DNA from: APNM01 sp040361335
GTDB lineage: Bacteria; Pseudomonadota; Gammaproteobacteria; Nevskiales; Salinisphaeraceae
Direction: 5' to 3'
Length of the DNA: 64,000 nucleotides
NCBI RefSeq assembly: GCF_040361335.1
Contig: NZ_APNM01000002.1
Span: 1 to 64,000 of the forward strand
The translations under genes were made by a program, and so were the position numbers. Position 1 is the stretch's first letter. Each line of letters begins with the position of its first letter. Shown in pieces: positions 43,783 to 52,302 of this stretch. Below the pieces are notes generated by a model that saw only the letters and a program-made list of their open reading frames with translations, was not told where the DNA came from and ran no database searches.

Positions 43783-44292
43783 TCAGCCGAGCGCCCGCAA
43801 CTGCGCCGCGGTCAGCAGCCAGCGCAGGGTGCCGGTGCCGCCCTCGGCGTGCCCCGGAAACTCGATCAGGCAACTGCCGGCCTTCTTGAATGCCAGGATG
43901 CGCTCGCGCTTGCGGGTCAGGCCCCAGGAGACCCAGTCGGACAGGTCGGGCTCGTGGCCGACCAGGACCAGCCGGTTACGGGCGCCCTGGCCGTGCAGCC
44001 ACGCGTCGAGTGCCTCCGCGCCGGCGCCGGGGCGCAGGGCGTCGGATTCCACCGCCGGCGGTGATTCGATGTAGTCGACCAGGATATCGGCGGTCTGGCG
44101 CGCCCGAAGCAGGTCGCTGGTCACCACCGAGTCCACCCGGTCGCCGTCGAGGACGGCGCGCAGGCCCGCCGCGGCCGCGCGCGTGCGCCGCCGCCCCTTG
44201 TCCGTGAGCGGCCGTTCCTCGTCGGACAGGCCCATGTCGGCGGCCTCGTCGCGTTCGAGCGCGATCCCGTGACGGAATACGATCACTTCCAC
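43783..44292 (-). CDS. sixA: Phosphohistidine phosphatase SixA
   Basis: A histidine-phosphatase-superfamily protein of about 169 residues. The catalytic RHG is in VIVFRHGIA, a partner Arg is in SDLLRARQTADIL, and the second catalytic His is in LVLVGHEPDLSDWV. SixA dephosphorylates phosphohistidine in ArcB or in the nitrogen PTS. GTG at 44292 puts the catalytic motif at the usual place; another GTG 9 bases upstream is possible. It is divergent from the DUF971 gene. Confidence 0.87.
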   Translation of the reverse strand: MEVIVFRHGIALERDEAADMGLSDEERPLTDKGRRRTRAAAAGLRAVLDGDRVDSVVTSDLLRARQTADILVDYIESPPAVESDALRPGAGAEALDAWLHGQGARNRLVLVGHEPDLSDWVSWGLTRKRERILAFKKAGSCLIEFPGHAEGGTGTLRWLLTAAQLRALG

Positions 44293-44342
44293 AGCGTTCA
44301 CCCGGTGGTCGTCGCCGGCCGTCTGCCAGCACAATACGCAAC

Positions 44343-44690
44343 ATGATACCGACAGAAATCAAGCTCAAGCGCCGAGAACGGTCGCTCGCGGTCGCCTACG
44401 AGGACGGCGTGCGCCACGAATTGCCCTGCGAGTACCTGCGGGTGTTCTCGCCCTCGGCGGAGGTGCGCGGCCACGCGGGCGGTGAGGGCCGGCTGGTCGT
44501 CGGCAAGCGCGAGGTGGGCGTCACGCGGGTCGAGCCCGTGGGCAATTACGGCGTGCGCCTGCACTTCGACGACGGCCACGCCACCGGCATCTTCACGTGG
44601 GATTACCTGCGCGAGCTGGGCGAGAACCGGGAAGCCTACTGGGCGCGCTACCTCGAGCGCCTCGAACAGGCCGGCGGCTCCCGGGACTAA
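44343..44690 (+). CDS. DUF971 (gamma-butyrobetaine hydroxylase-like N-terminal) protein
   Basis: A 115-residue single-domain protein with PTEIKLKRRERSLAVAYEDG, LPCEYLRVFSPSAEV and the C-terminal FDDGHATGIFTWDYLRELG, typical of DUF971. The domain binds zinc or assists iron-sulfur and ubiquinone functions in some proteins, but no role is established for this form. It is commonly found ahead of ubiE, as here, with hslUV further upstream in relatives but not in this window. Confidence 0.88.
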   Translation: MIPTEIKLKRRERSLAVAYEDGVRHELPCEYLRVFSPSAEVRGHAGGEGRLVVGKREVGVTRVEPVGNYGVRLHFDDGHATGIFTWDYLRELGENREAYWARYLERLEQAGGSRD

Positions 44691-44700
44691 TGAAGATGTG

Positions 44701-44876
44701 AACCACAGAGTCACAGAGGGCACAGAGAAAAACAAAGAATCATGACGCGTTTTAGATGAGGCGCCTTGCCCCGCGGTTGCGGGCAATGCCTTCATGGCCC
44801 ATATGATGGCTTCGCAAGGCGGCAGGCGGGGATTGATCGTGCTCTCGACTCTGTGTGCTCTGTGACTCTGTGGTTC
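44701..44876. repeat. AACCACAGAG-type inverted repeat between DUF971 and ubiE
   Basis: The left arm at 44701-44727 (AACCACAGAGTCACAGAGGG and on) and the right arm at 44847-44876 (ending ACTCTGTGGTTC) are complementary over about 27 bases. The interior contains a second GGCGCCTTGC/GCAAGGCGGC-like inverted pair. The element makes up most of the 305-bp gap 44691-44995, which holds no gene. Confidence 0.8.
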
Positions 44877-44995
44877 ATGGTTTTCTTTTGTCTCCCGACG
44901 CCCTTGCGCGAGAGGTGGGTACATGCGCAGGCCGCTGTTCGAGCCGGGCCGTTCCCGGTAGGCTATGCGGTCGTTCCAGCATGCCCGCGATCCGG

Positions 44996-45748
44996 ATGAC
45001 ACACGATTCCGACACCACCGACTTCGGCTACGAACGCGTGCCGCGGGCCGAGAAGACGCGGCGCGTGGGCGCCGTTTTCGACTCGGTCGCCGACCGCTAC
45101 GACTTGATGAACGACCTGATGTCGCTCGGCATCCATCGGGGCTGGAAGCACTTCACCACGCGCCTGGCCGCGGTGCGTCCCGGCGAGCGGGTGCTGGACC
45201 TGGCCGGCGGTACCGGCGATCTGGCGGCCGTGATGGCGCGCGACGCCGGGCGCGACGGCTACGTGGTGCTGGCCGACATCAACGGCCGGATGCTGGCCCG
45301 CGGCCGCGAGCGTCTGGCCGACGCGGGCGTGGCCGGCAACCTGGGCATCGCCCAGGTCAACGCCGAGGCGCTGCCCTTCGCCGACGCCAGCTTCGATTGC
45401 CTCACCATCGGTTTCGGCCTGCGCAACGTCACCGACAAGGCCGCGGCCCTCGCGGAGATGAACCGCGTGCTGGCGCCGGGCGGCCGCGCCCTGGTGCTGG
45501 AGTTCTCCAAGCCCCAGGTGCCGGGCCTGGGGCGGCTCTACGACCTGTACTCGTTCACGGTGCTGCCGCGGCTGGGCCGGGCGGTGGCCGACGACGAGGA
45601 CTCCTACCGCTATCTGGCCGAGTCCATCCGCATGCACCCCGACCAGGAACGGCTGCGCGACATGATGAACGAGGCCGGCTTCGTGCGTTGCGCCTACTAC
45701 AACCTCACCGGCGGTATCGTCGCGGTGCATCGGGGTTTCAAGCCGTGA
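44996..45748 (+). CDS. ubiE: Ubiquinone/menaquinone methyltransferase
   Basis: UbiE is the C-methyltransferase of ubiquinone and menaquinone synthesis. The 250 residues show TDFGYERVPRAEKTRRVGAVFDSVADRYDLMNDLMSLG, the SAM site VLDLAGGTGDLA, GFGLRNVTDKAAAL, LEFSKP and NLTGGIVAVHRGFKP. ATG 44996 (MTHDS) is chosen over 44981 because it fits family N termini; neither has a strong ribosome binding site. The stop overlaps the ubiJ GTG start. Confidence 0.95.
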   Translation: MTHDSDTTDFGYERVPRAEKTRRVGAVFDSVADRYDLMNDLMSLGIHRGWKHFTTRLAAVRPGERVLDLAGGTGDLAAVMARDAGRDGYVVLADINGRMLARGRERLADAGVAGNLGIAQVNAEALPFADASFDCLTIGFGLRNVTDKAAALAEMNRVLAPGGRALVLEFSKPQVPGLGRLYDLYSFTVLPRLGRAVADDEDSYRYLAESIRMHPDQERLRDMMNEAGFVRCAYYNLTGGIVAVHRGFKP

Positions 45749-46350
45749 GGCTGCCGACCGAGGCGCTCGGTCTCATGGAGATCGGGCTCAACGGCTATCT
45801 CGGCCGCGATGCGGAAGCCCTGCGCCGTTGCCGGGCGTTGGCGGGGCGGTGTCTGGCGCTGTCCATGCGGGATCTGGATCTGACCCTGTACCTCCTGCCC
45901 TCGGCGCACGGGGTCCAGGTGGCGGACGACTACGACGGCGAGCCCGACGTGCGCCTGTCCGGCAGCCCGGGCGGCTTCGCCCGGACCCTGTTCGCCGGCG
46001 AGGACGCACTGCTGTCCGGCGGCGATCTGCGGATCGAGGGCGACGTGGGGCTGGCCCAGGGCTTCGCCCGGCTGCTGCAGGGGGTCGATCCCGACTGGAT
46101 GGACTGGCTGGGCGCGCGCGTGGGCGATGTGCCGGCCGACCTGATCGGGCGCGCGCTGCGCGGCGGCGGCGCCCTGGCGCGGCGCGCGGCATCGACCCTG
46201 TCCCTGGATGCCGCCGAATACCTGCGCGAGGAGACCCGCGACCTGGTCCAGCGCGAGGAACTGGATGAATTCACGCGGGGCGTGGATCGCCTGCGGGCGG
46301 ACGCGGACCGGCTGGCGGCGCGTGTCCGCCGTATGGAAGGGGGGCGGTGA
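45745..46350 (+). CDS. ubiJ: Ubiquinone biosynthesis accessory factor UbiJ (SCP2 domain)
   Basis: A 201-residue lipid-binding accessory protein that organises the late ubiquinone enzymes with UbiK. The N-terminal SCP2 domain includes EIGLNGYLGRDAEAL, DVRLSGSPGGFARTLF and GDLRIEGDVGLAQGFARLL. The C-terminal part is a charged coiled coil (REELDEFTRGVDRLRADADRLAARVRRM). The GTG at 45745 overlaps the ubiE stop as GTGA, indicating translational coupling. The order ubiE-ubiJ-ubiB is conserved. Confidence 0.92.
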   Translation: MRLPTEALGLMEIGLNGYLGRDAEALRRCRALAGRCLALSMRDLDLTLYLLPSAHGVQVADDYDGEPDVRLSGSPGGFARTLFAGEDALLSGGDLRIEGDVGLAQGFARLLQGVDPDWMDWLGARVGDVPADLIGRALRGGGALARRAASTLSLDAAEYLREETRDLVQREELDEFTRGVDRLRADADRLAARVRRMEGGR

Positions 46351-47996
46351 TGCTGAACCGTACCCGCCGTTTCTGGCAGATCCAGCGCACCGCACGCCGC
46401 TACGGCCTGGGTGAATTGCTGGACGGCCGCGGCCCCGCCTGGCTGCTGGGCGGGCGCCGGCGCGACGATCGTCCCCTGGGCGTGCGCATCCGGCTGGCCC
46501 TGGAGTCGCTGGGCCCGGTATTCGTGAAGTTCGGCCAGACGGTGTCCACGCGGCGCGACCTGCTGCCGCCCGAGATCGCCGGCGAGCTGGCCAAGCTCCA
46601 GGACCAGGTGCCGCCGTTTCCGGGCGAGGAAGCGAAGGCGCTGGTCGAGACCGCCTATGGCTGCTCCCTGGACGCGGTGTTCGAGCGCTTCGACGAGACA
46701 CCGCTGGCGTCGGCCTCCATCGCGCAAGTACATGCCGCGCGTCTCAAGCCCCGGCCGGGCGAGGACGCCGGCATGGAGGTGGTGGTCAAGGTGCTGCGGC
46801 CGGGCATGCATGCCGCCATCCGCCGCGACCTGGACCTGATGTACCTGCTGGCGGACCTGGTGGCGCGCTTCTATCCGGAAGGCGAGCGGCTGCGGCCGCG
46901 CGCCGTCGTGGCCGAGTACGAACGCATCATCAACGACGAGCTGGACCTGGTGCGCGAGGGCGCCAACGCCAGCCAGCTCCGCCGCAACTGGCTGGGCTCC
47001 GACCTGATCTACCACCCGCTGGTGGTGTTCGAGCATACCTGCGAGAACGTCCTGGTCATGGAGCGCATCGAGGGCGTGCCCATCGACGATGTCGAGACCC
47101 TGCGCGAGGCGGGGGTCGACTTCAAGGTTCTGGCCGAGCGCGGCGTGGAGATATTCTTCAAGCAGGTGTTCCGGGACAACTTTTTCCACGCGGACATGCA
47201 TCCCGGCAACATCTTCGTGGACATATCCAACCCCGCGCGGCCGCGTTACCTGGGCGTGGATTTCGGCATCGTCGGCTCGCTGTCGCCCTCCGACCAGCGT
47301 TACCTGGCCGAGAACTTCCTGGCCTTCTTCAACCGCGATTACCGCCGTATCGCCGAGCTGCACGTCGATTCCGGCTGGATGCCGCCGGACACGCGCATCG
47401 AGGACTTCGAGGGTGCCATCCGCACCGTGTCCGAGCCCATCTTCAACAAGCCGCTGGCCGAGATCTCGTTCGGCCTGTTCCTGGTGCGGCTGTTCCAGAT
47501 CGCGCGCCGTTTCCGCTACCGCGTGCAGCCGCAACTCGTGCTGCTGCAGAAGACGGTGCTCAACGTCGAGGGCCTCGGCCGCCAGCTCTACCCCGAGCTG
47601 GATCTCTGGCAGACCGCCAAGCCGATCCTGGAGCAGTGGATGCGCGACCGTGTCAGCCCGCGTACGGCCGCGGAGCGCTTCCGCGAGCAGTTGCCGCTCC
47701 TGGCGGACCAGTTGCCGCAGCTCGCCGGCACCCTGCTCAAGCGCCTGGAGTCGGGGGAAAGCCCGGCACAGGCCCGGCAGGCGGACGTGCTCGCGGAGAT
47801 GCGCGCGGAACTGGGCGCCCAGGCACGCGGCCTGCGCTGGACCGTGGTCGCCGGGACGTTTCTGGTGGCGGCCGTGCTGGCCGGGACGGGGAATTGGCTG
47901 TCGCCGTGGCTGCCGGGCGGCCTGGCGGCCGGCGCCGTGCTCGGCGGTTGGCGGGCGTGGCGCGCCGGGCGCGCGTCAGGCCGCGGGGATCTGTAG
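46350..47996 (+). CDS. ubiB: Atypical kinase/ATPase UbiB
   Basis: UbiB is a protein-kinase-like ATPase needed for ubiquinone synthesis. The 548-residue protein has the family KFGQTVSTRRDLLPPEIAGELAKLQD (KxGQ) motif, the Ala-rich loop SASIAQVHAA, catalytic-loop HADMHPGNIFV and the metal-binding DFGIVG. Two C-terminal membrane helices follow (about 496-540). GTG 46347 overlaps the ubiJ stop; ATG 46350 has a better spacing from GGGGGG and is used here. The 3' end overlaps the convergent DJ-1 gene by 21 bp. Confidence 0.96.
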   Translation: MLNRTRRFWQIQRTARRYGLGELLDGRGPAWLLGGRRRDDRPLGVRIRLALESLGPVFVKFGQTVSTRRDLLPPEIAGELAKLQDQVPPFPGEEAKALVETAYGCSLDAVFERFDETPLASASIAQVHAARLKPRPGEDAGMEVVVKVLRPGMHAAIRRDLDLMYLLADLVARFYPEGERLRPRAVVAEYERIINDELDLVREGANASQLRRNWLGSDLIYHPLVVFEHTCENVLVMERIEGVPIDDVETLREAGVDFKVLAERGVEIFFKQVFRDNFFHADMHPGNIFVDISNPARPRYLGVDFGIVGSLSPSDQRYLAENFLAFFNRDYRRIAELHVDSGWMPPDTRIEDFEGAIRTVSEPIFNKPLAEISFGLFLVRLFQIARRFRYRVQPQLVLLQKTVLNVEGLGRQLYPELDLWQTAKPILEQWMRDRVSPRTAAERFREQLPLLADQLPQLAGTLLKRLESGESPAQARQADVLAEMRAELGAQARGLRWTVVAGTFLVAAVLAGTGNWLSPWLPGGLAAGAVLGGWRAWRAGRASGRGDL

Positions 47997-48530
47997 CCGG
48001 CTTTCGACCTCGTCGCGCTTGTCGGCGCCGCAGAGCTGTTCCACCAACGCCAGGGCGAAGGGCATGGCCGTGCCCGGCCCGCGCGAGGTGGTCACGCCGC
48101 GGTCGTGGACCACGGGCTCCTCGCTCAGCTCGGCGTCGCCGGGCTGAAGGAAGCCGGGAAAGCTCGTGGCCCGGCGGCCGCCGAGCACGCCCGCCGCGAC
48201 CAGGGCCATCGGAGCGGCGCAGATCGCGCCCAGCGATCGCCCGGCCTCGTGCTGACGCCGGATCAAGGCCTGCACCCGTGCGTCCTCGGTGAGGCGCTTG
48301 GCGCCACCGGCGCCGCCCGGCAGGACCACCAGGTCGTAGTCCCGGTCGGCCACCTCGTCGAGCAGGGCATCGGCCTCGACCGTCACCCCGCGCGAGGCGT
48401 GTACGGTGCGGCCGTCCACGCCGGCCGCGGTCACCTCGACGCCCGCCCGCCGCAGGATATCGATGACGGTGATGGCCTCGATCTCCTCGAAGCCGTCGGC
48501 CAGCGGTACCAGGACGGTGGGCGCGGGCAT
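47976..48530 (-). CDS. DJ-1/PfpI-family protein (YajL-like)
   Basis: A 184-residue DJ-1-family protein with the acidic LVPLADGFEEIEAITVIDILRRAG start, VLPGGAGGAKRL and the nucleophile-elbow Cys in LGAICAAPMAL. YajL-type proteins are protective chaperones or deglycases; the activity is debated. Its start is fused to the protease stop as GTGATG, so it is translated with ctpA. Confidence 0.92.
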   Translation of the reverse strand: MPAPTVLVPLADGFEEIEAITVIDILRRAGVEVTAAGVDGRTVHASRGVTVEADALLDEVADRDYDLVVLPGGAGGAKRLTEDARVQALIRRQHEAGRSLGAICAAPMALVAAGVLGGRRATSFPGFLQPGDAELSEEPVVHDRGVTTSRGPGTAMPFALALVEQLCGADKRDEVESRLQIPAA

Positions 48531-49888
48531 CACTTGCGGCTCAGGATGTGCAGGCCCTTCAGCAGGTTGAGGGCCTCGTAGAGGGCGTAGTCCTCCTCGG
48601 CCAGCTTGGCCGAGGCCTCCTCGTCGGTTTCGGCGGACTGCTCGCCGTCGCCGTCACCGTCGCCCTTGTCGCTCTTCTTGCCCTTGTCACCGTTCTTGCC
48701 GTTCTGCTTGTTCTCCAGCGATCCGGCGAGATCGGCCTCCAGGAACGGCGCGATGCCGTTGTCCTCGGCGGCGGTGACCTTCACCGGCTGGATGGTCACG
48801 TCGGGCTTGATGCCCTCGGCCTGGATCGAGCGGCCGCTGGGCGTGTAGTAGCGCGCGGTGGTCAGCTTCAGGGCGGCTTCGTTCTGCAGCGGCACGATGG
48901 TCTGAACCGAGCCCTTGCCGAAGGTGCGCGAGCCCATGATCACGGCCCGGCCCTTGTCCTGCAGGGCGCCCGCGACGATCTCCGAGGCCGAGGCCGAGCC
49001 TTCGTTGACCAGCACCACCAGCGGCCGGCCGTCGAGCAGGTCGCCGGGTTCGGCGTCGTAGGCCTGCTGGGTGCTTTCCGCGCGTCCCCGGATCGACACC
49101 ACTTCGCCGCCGTCGAGGAAGGCGTCGGAGACCGCCACGGCCGCATCGAGTACGCCGCCGGGGTTGTTGCGCAGGTCCAGCACCAGGCCGCGGAGCGGTT
49201 CCTCGGACTGGGATTCGAGTTCCTTGAACTGCGTGCGCAGGCTCTTGCCGGTCTGGTTGGAGAACTGGGTGATCCGCAGGTAGCCGTAGCCCGGCTCCAG
49301 CATGCGCGACTTCACGCTTTTGACGCGGATGATGTCGCGCGTGATATCGACCTTGAAGGGCTCGTTGCGCTCCTCGCGCAACACCGTCAGGGTGATGTCG
49401 GTGCCGGGCTCGCCGCGCATCATCTTGACCGCGTCCATCAGGCTCAGGCCCTTCACGGCGGTGTCGTCGATGCGGATGATCAGGTCGCCCGCCTGGATGC
49501 CGGCACGCTTGGCGGGGGTGTCGTCGATCGGCGCGACCACCCGCACGAAGCCGTTCTGCATCTGCACTTCGATGCCCAGGCCGCCGAACTTGCCGGACGT
49601 GGAGATGGATATCTCCTTGAACTCGTCCGGGTTCAGGTACGCGGAATGCGGGTCGAGCCCGTCGAGCATGCCGCGGATCGCGTTCTCCAGCAGTTCCTCG
49701 TCGCTGACATCCTCGACGTAGCCCTGCTTGACGCGATTCAGGATCTCGACGAACGTCCTCAGTTCCTGCAGCGGCAGTTCCTGCGTGCCTTCGTCGCGAA
49801 CCGCGAAGACGCCCTGCGTCAGCGCGATGGCGACGCCCATCGCCATGCCGATGGCGAGGACGAGGAGACTGCGAGATTTACTGGCCAT
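48530..49888 (-). CDS. S41-family C-terminal processing peptidase
   Basis: A periplasmic tail-specific protease of 452 residues. A membrane anchor or signal (MASKSRSLLVLAIGMAMGVAIAL) precedes a PDZ domain (GGLGIEVQMQNGFVRVVAPIDDTPAKRAGIQAGDLIIRIDD). The catalytic Ser is in VNEGSASASEIVAGALQD and the Lys in GSRTFGKGSVQ. A low-complexity Lys/Asp/Gly insert lies near residues 390-415. In other gammaproteobacteria the same enzyme (CtpA type) trims peptidoglycan endopeptidases. The EnvC-like gene upstream, on the same strand after 156 bp, supports a cell-wall role. Confidence 0.94.
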   Translation of the reverse strand: MASKSRSLLVLAIGMAMGVAIALTQGVFAVRDEGTQELPLQELRTFVEILNRVKQGYVEDVSDEELLENAIRGMLDGLDPHSAYLNPDEFKEISISTSGKFGGLGIEVQMQNGFVRVVAPIDDTPAKRAGIQAGDLIIRIDDTAVKGLSLMDAVKMMRGEPGTDITLTVLREERNEPFKVDITRDIIRVKSVKSRMLEPGYGYLRITQFSNQTGKSLRTQFKELESQSEEPLRGLVLDLRNNPGGVLDAAVAVSDAFLDGGEVVSIRGRAESTQQAYDAEPGDLLDGRPLVVLVNEGSASASEIVAGALQDKGRAVIMGSRTFGKGSVQTIVPLQNEAALKLTTARYYTPSGRSIQAEGIKPDVTIQPVKVTAAEDNGIAPFLEADLAGSLENKQNGKNGDKGKKSDKGDGDGDGEQSAETDEEASAKLAEEDYALYEALNLLKGLHILSRK

Positions 49889-50044
49889 TCAAAGTGCTCC
49901 GAAACCGGCGGCGAGCGCGGTGTGCCACCGCGCCAACATACCATAGGGGGAAACCCGCAGGATAAGGCTAAAGGTCGCCGAGTGTCGCGTTTCCGGCCGC
50001 CGGTTTCAACAAGGGCGGCCCGCCGTGCCGCGGGATCGCATCAC

Positions 50045-51187
50045 CTAGGACCGCAGCCACTGCGAGGGGTTCACCGGCGTGCGCCCCCGGCGGATCTCGA
50101 AGTAGACGCCGTCGCGTTGATGCCCGCCGCTGCGGCCGGCCTCGGCGATCGCCTCGCCGGCGGCCACCCACTGACCGACCTCCGCGCGGGTGGAACGGTT
50201 GTGGCCGTAAACGGTGAAGTAGCCGTCGCCGTGGTCCAGCACCACGATCAGGCCGTAACGGTGCATCCAGCCGACATAGACCACGCGGCCGGCGGCGGCG
50301 CTGTGGACCGTGGCGCCGGCGTCCGCCGCCAGCCAGAGGCCCTGCCAGCGCAGGCGGCCGTCGAACTTGGGTTGGCCGAAGCGGGCGATGGTCGGCCCCG
50401 GCACGGGCGGCTCGAGCTTGCCCTTCAGCCGGTCGAACGGGGGTGACTCGGCCTGGGCGGGTATGTCAGCCAGCTCCTTGCGCAGACGTTCGACCAGGTT
50501 CTCCAGGCGCGCCTCGTCGGCACGCAGTGCCTCCAGCTCGTCGCCACGCTTCGCCAGCCGCGCCTCCATCGCGGCCAGGGTTTCCCGCCGCTCCGCCTGG
50601 CGTGACTCGACCGCGGCCAGCATGCGCTCGCGCTCGGCACGCTGCGCCGCCAGCTCGTCGCGCTCGGCGGCGATCTCGTGGCGGGTGGCGGCCAGCTCCG
50701 CCAGGCTGTCCGAGAGCGTATCGATGGCGTCGGTGCGGGCGCGGGCGTAGTAGTCGTGGTAGACCAGCAGGCGGCCGAGGGTGGCCGGGTCCCGGCCCGA
50801 GAGCAGCAGGCGCAGCTTGCCCTGGCGGCCGCCGATATAGGCCGCCCGCACCTGGGCCGCCAGTTGCCGGCGCTCGCCGGCCAGGCGCTGTTCCTGGCGA
50901 CGGGCACGCTCCCGCAGCGCCGCGATCGCGGCCTCGCGCTCGCCGATCGCGTCCGCCATGTCGCGCAGCTTGCGATGCAGCCGATCGATCTCGCGTTCGG
51001 CCTCGGCCAGGCGTTGGGTCAACTCGTCGCGTTGCTCGCGCTCGCGCGCCACATCCTCGGCCACGGCCTGGATGCGCTCGCGCACGGCCTCCAGCCGGTC
51101 GCGGGTGGATTGCATGTCGGCGCTCGCGGTCGCGGCCAGCAGCGCAACCGCGAGCGTCGGAGCGAGGTGTCGACGCCGCCGTAACAT
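50045..51187 (-). CDS. Murein hydrolase activator, EnvC-like (coiled coil and LytM domain)
   Basis: A 380-residue periplasmic factor with a signal peptide (MLRRRRHLAPTLAVALLAATASA). A long coiled coil (about residues 25-240) is followed by a C-terminal M23/LytM domain (about 270-378) with VVLDHGDGYFTVYGHN and GVYFEIRRGRTPVNPSQWL. Metal ligands appear incomplete, as in EnvC, which activates AmiA and AmiB amidases at the septum. ATG 51187 places the signal peptide at the start. It is divergent from the rhodanese gene. Confidence 0.92.
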   Translation of the reverse strand: MLRRRRHLAPTLAVALLAATASADMQSTRDRLEAVRERIQAVAEDVAREREQRDELTQRLAEAEREIDRLHRKLRDMADAIGEREAAIAALRERARRQEQRLAGERRQLAAQVRAAYIGGRQGKLRLLLSGRDPATLGRLLVYHDYYARARTDAIDTLSDSLAELAATRHEIAAERDELAAQRAERERMLAAVESRQAERRETLAAMEARLAKRGDELEALRADEARLENLVERLRKELADIPAQAESPPFDRLKGKLEPPVPGPTIARFGQPKFDGRLRWQGLWLAADAGATVHSAAAGRVVYVGWMHRYGLIVVLDHGDGYFTVYGHNRSTRAEVGQWVAAGEAIAEAGRSGGHQRDGVYFEIRRGRTPVNPSQWLRS

Positions 51188-51301
51188 GGCGCGATTGTAA
51201 GCCACGGCCGACCGCTGTCGTCGGGCGGGGGCGGATTCGAAGCCGATTTATGCAATAATCGCGCGCCTTTCCGACTGCCGCGCGACCACGAGCCGATACG
51301 T

Positions 51302-51727
51302 ATGGAACGCCTGAGCGAATTCGTCGTAAACCATCCGATCCTGTGGGGCCTCTTCGGGGCCGTGCTGCTGGCGCTGCTGGGGGTGGAGCTTTTCCGTCTG
51401 CTGCGCGGTCAGCGCCCGATCCCTCCGAGCGAGGCCGTGCGCCTGATCAACAGCAGCGATGCCGTGGTCGTGGACGTGCGCTCGTCGGCGGATTATCGGA
51501 AGGGGCACATCCTCAATGCGGTGCATATCCCCCTGGCGGGTATCGAGGAGCGGGCCAAGGAGATCTCGAAGGATCACGACCGCACCATCGTCTGCTATTG
51601 CGCCGTCGGCTCCGCCGCCCCGCAGGCCTGCGCCAAGCTGCGCAAACTGGGTTATCGCGATGTCCACGCCCTCAAGGGCGGTATCAACGCCTGGCAGGGC
51701 GCCGGGCTGCCGGTGACCACCAAATAG
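51302..51727 (+). CDS. Membrane-anchored rhodanese-like protein (YibN type)
   Basis: A 141-residue protein with one N-terminal membrane helix (about residues 10-34) and a rhodanese domain: AVVVDVRSSADYRKGHILNAVHIPL and an active-site CYCAVGSAAPQA loop with Cys. The usual partner position ahead of secB (yibN-grxC-secB-gpsA in enterics) is kept, but grxC is absent. Its sulfur acceptor is unknown. Confidence 0.9.
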   Translation: MERLSEFVVNHPILWGLFGAVLLALLGVELFRLLRGQRPIPPSEAVRLINSSDAVVVDVRSSADYRKGHILNAVHIPLAGIEERAKEISKDHDRTIVCYCAVGSAAPQACAKLRKLGYRDVHALKGGINAWQGAGLPVTTK

Positions 51728-51791
51728 CTGTCAGCGGCGGCATCGCGGTAGGATGCCTCCGATAGCGGAAAATGCCCGGGGAGGGATAGTC

Positions 51792-52262
51792 GTGAGTGAG
51801 CGGGAAGACGCCGGCGACGGCCGGCGAGTCACCTTGCAGAAGATTTACCTGCGCGACGCCTCGGTGGAAGTGCCGGACGGTCCGCGGGTGTTCACGAGCG
51901 AGTGGAAGCCGAAGATCGACGTCGATCTGGACACCCGGATCCAGAATGCCGGCCAGGATCATCACCATGTGGTGGTGACGGTCACCGTGACCGCGAAGCT
52001 CGAAGACCATACCGCCTACATCGTCGAGGTCCAGCAGGCGGGGGTGTTCACCCTGCAGGGCTTCGACGAGGAGGACCGCCGCCGGGTGCTCGGCGTCTAT
52101 TGCCCGGATACCCTGTTCCCGTATGTCCGGGAGACGGTCTCGGATCTGGTCCAGCGCGCGGGTTTTCCGCCCTTCCTGCTGCAACCGATCAATTTCGACG
52201 CGCTCTACCGCAGCGGCCGGACGCAGGCGGAAGCCGCCCCCGACGAGGCGGTATCCCACTAG
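51792..52262 (+). CDS. secB: Protein-export chaperone SecB
   Basis: SecB keeps preproteins unfolded and hands them to SecA. The 156 residues have LQKIYLRDASVEVPDGP, the VVVTVTVTAKLEDHTAYIVEVQQAGVF strand region, CPDTLFPYVRETVSDLVQRAGFPPFLLQPINFDALY. GTG at 51792 is preferred because GGGGAGGG lies 7-14 bases upstream and the N terminus then matches the family. The gene is followed by gpsA after 40 bp. Confidence 0.96.
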   Translation: MSEREDAGDGRRVTLQKIYLRDASVEVPDGPRVFTSEWKPKIDVDLDTRIQNAGQDHHHVVVTVTVTAKLEDHTAYIVEVQQAGVFTLQGFDEEDRRRVLGVYCPDTLFPYVRETVSDLVQRAGFPPFLLQPINFDALYRSGRTQAEAAPDEAVSH

Positions 52263-52302
52263 TGCGGGCGCCGCGGTTGACGGCTCGCGAGCGGGCGGGG
52301 CG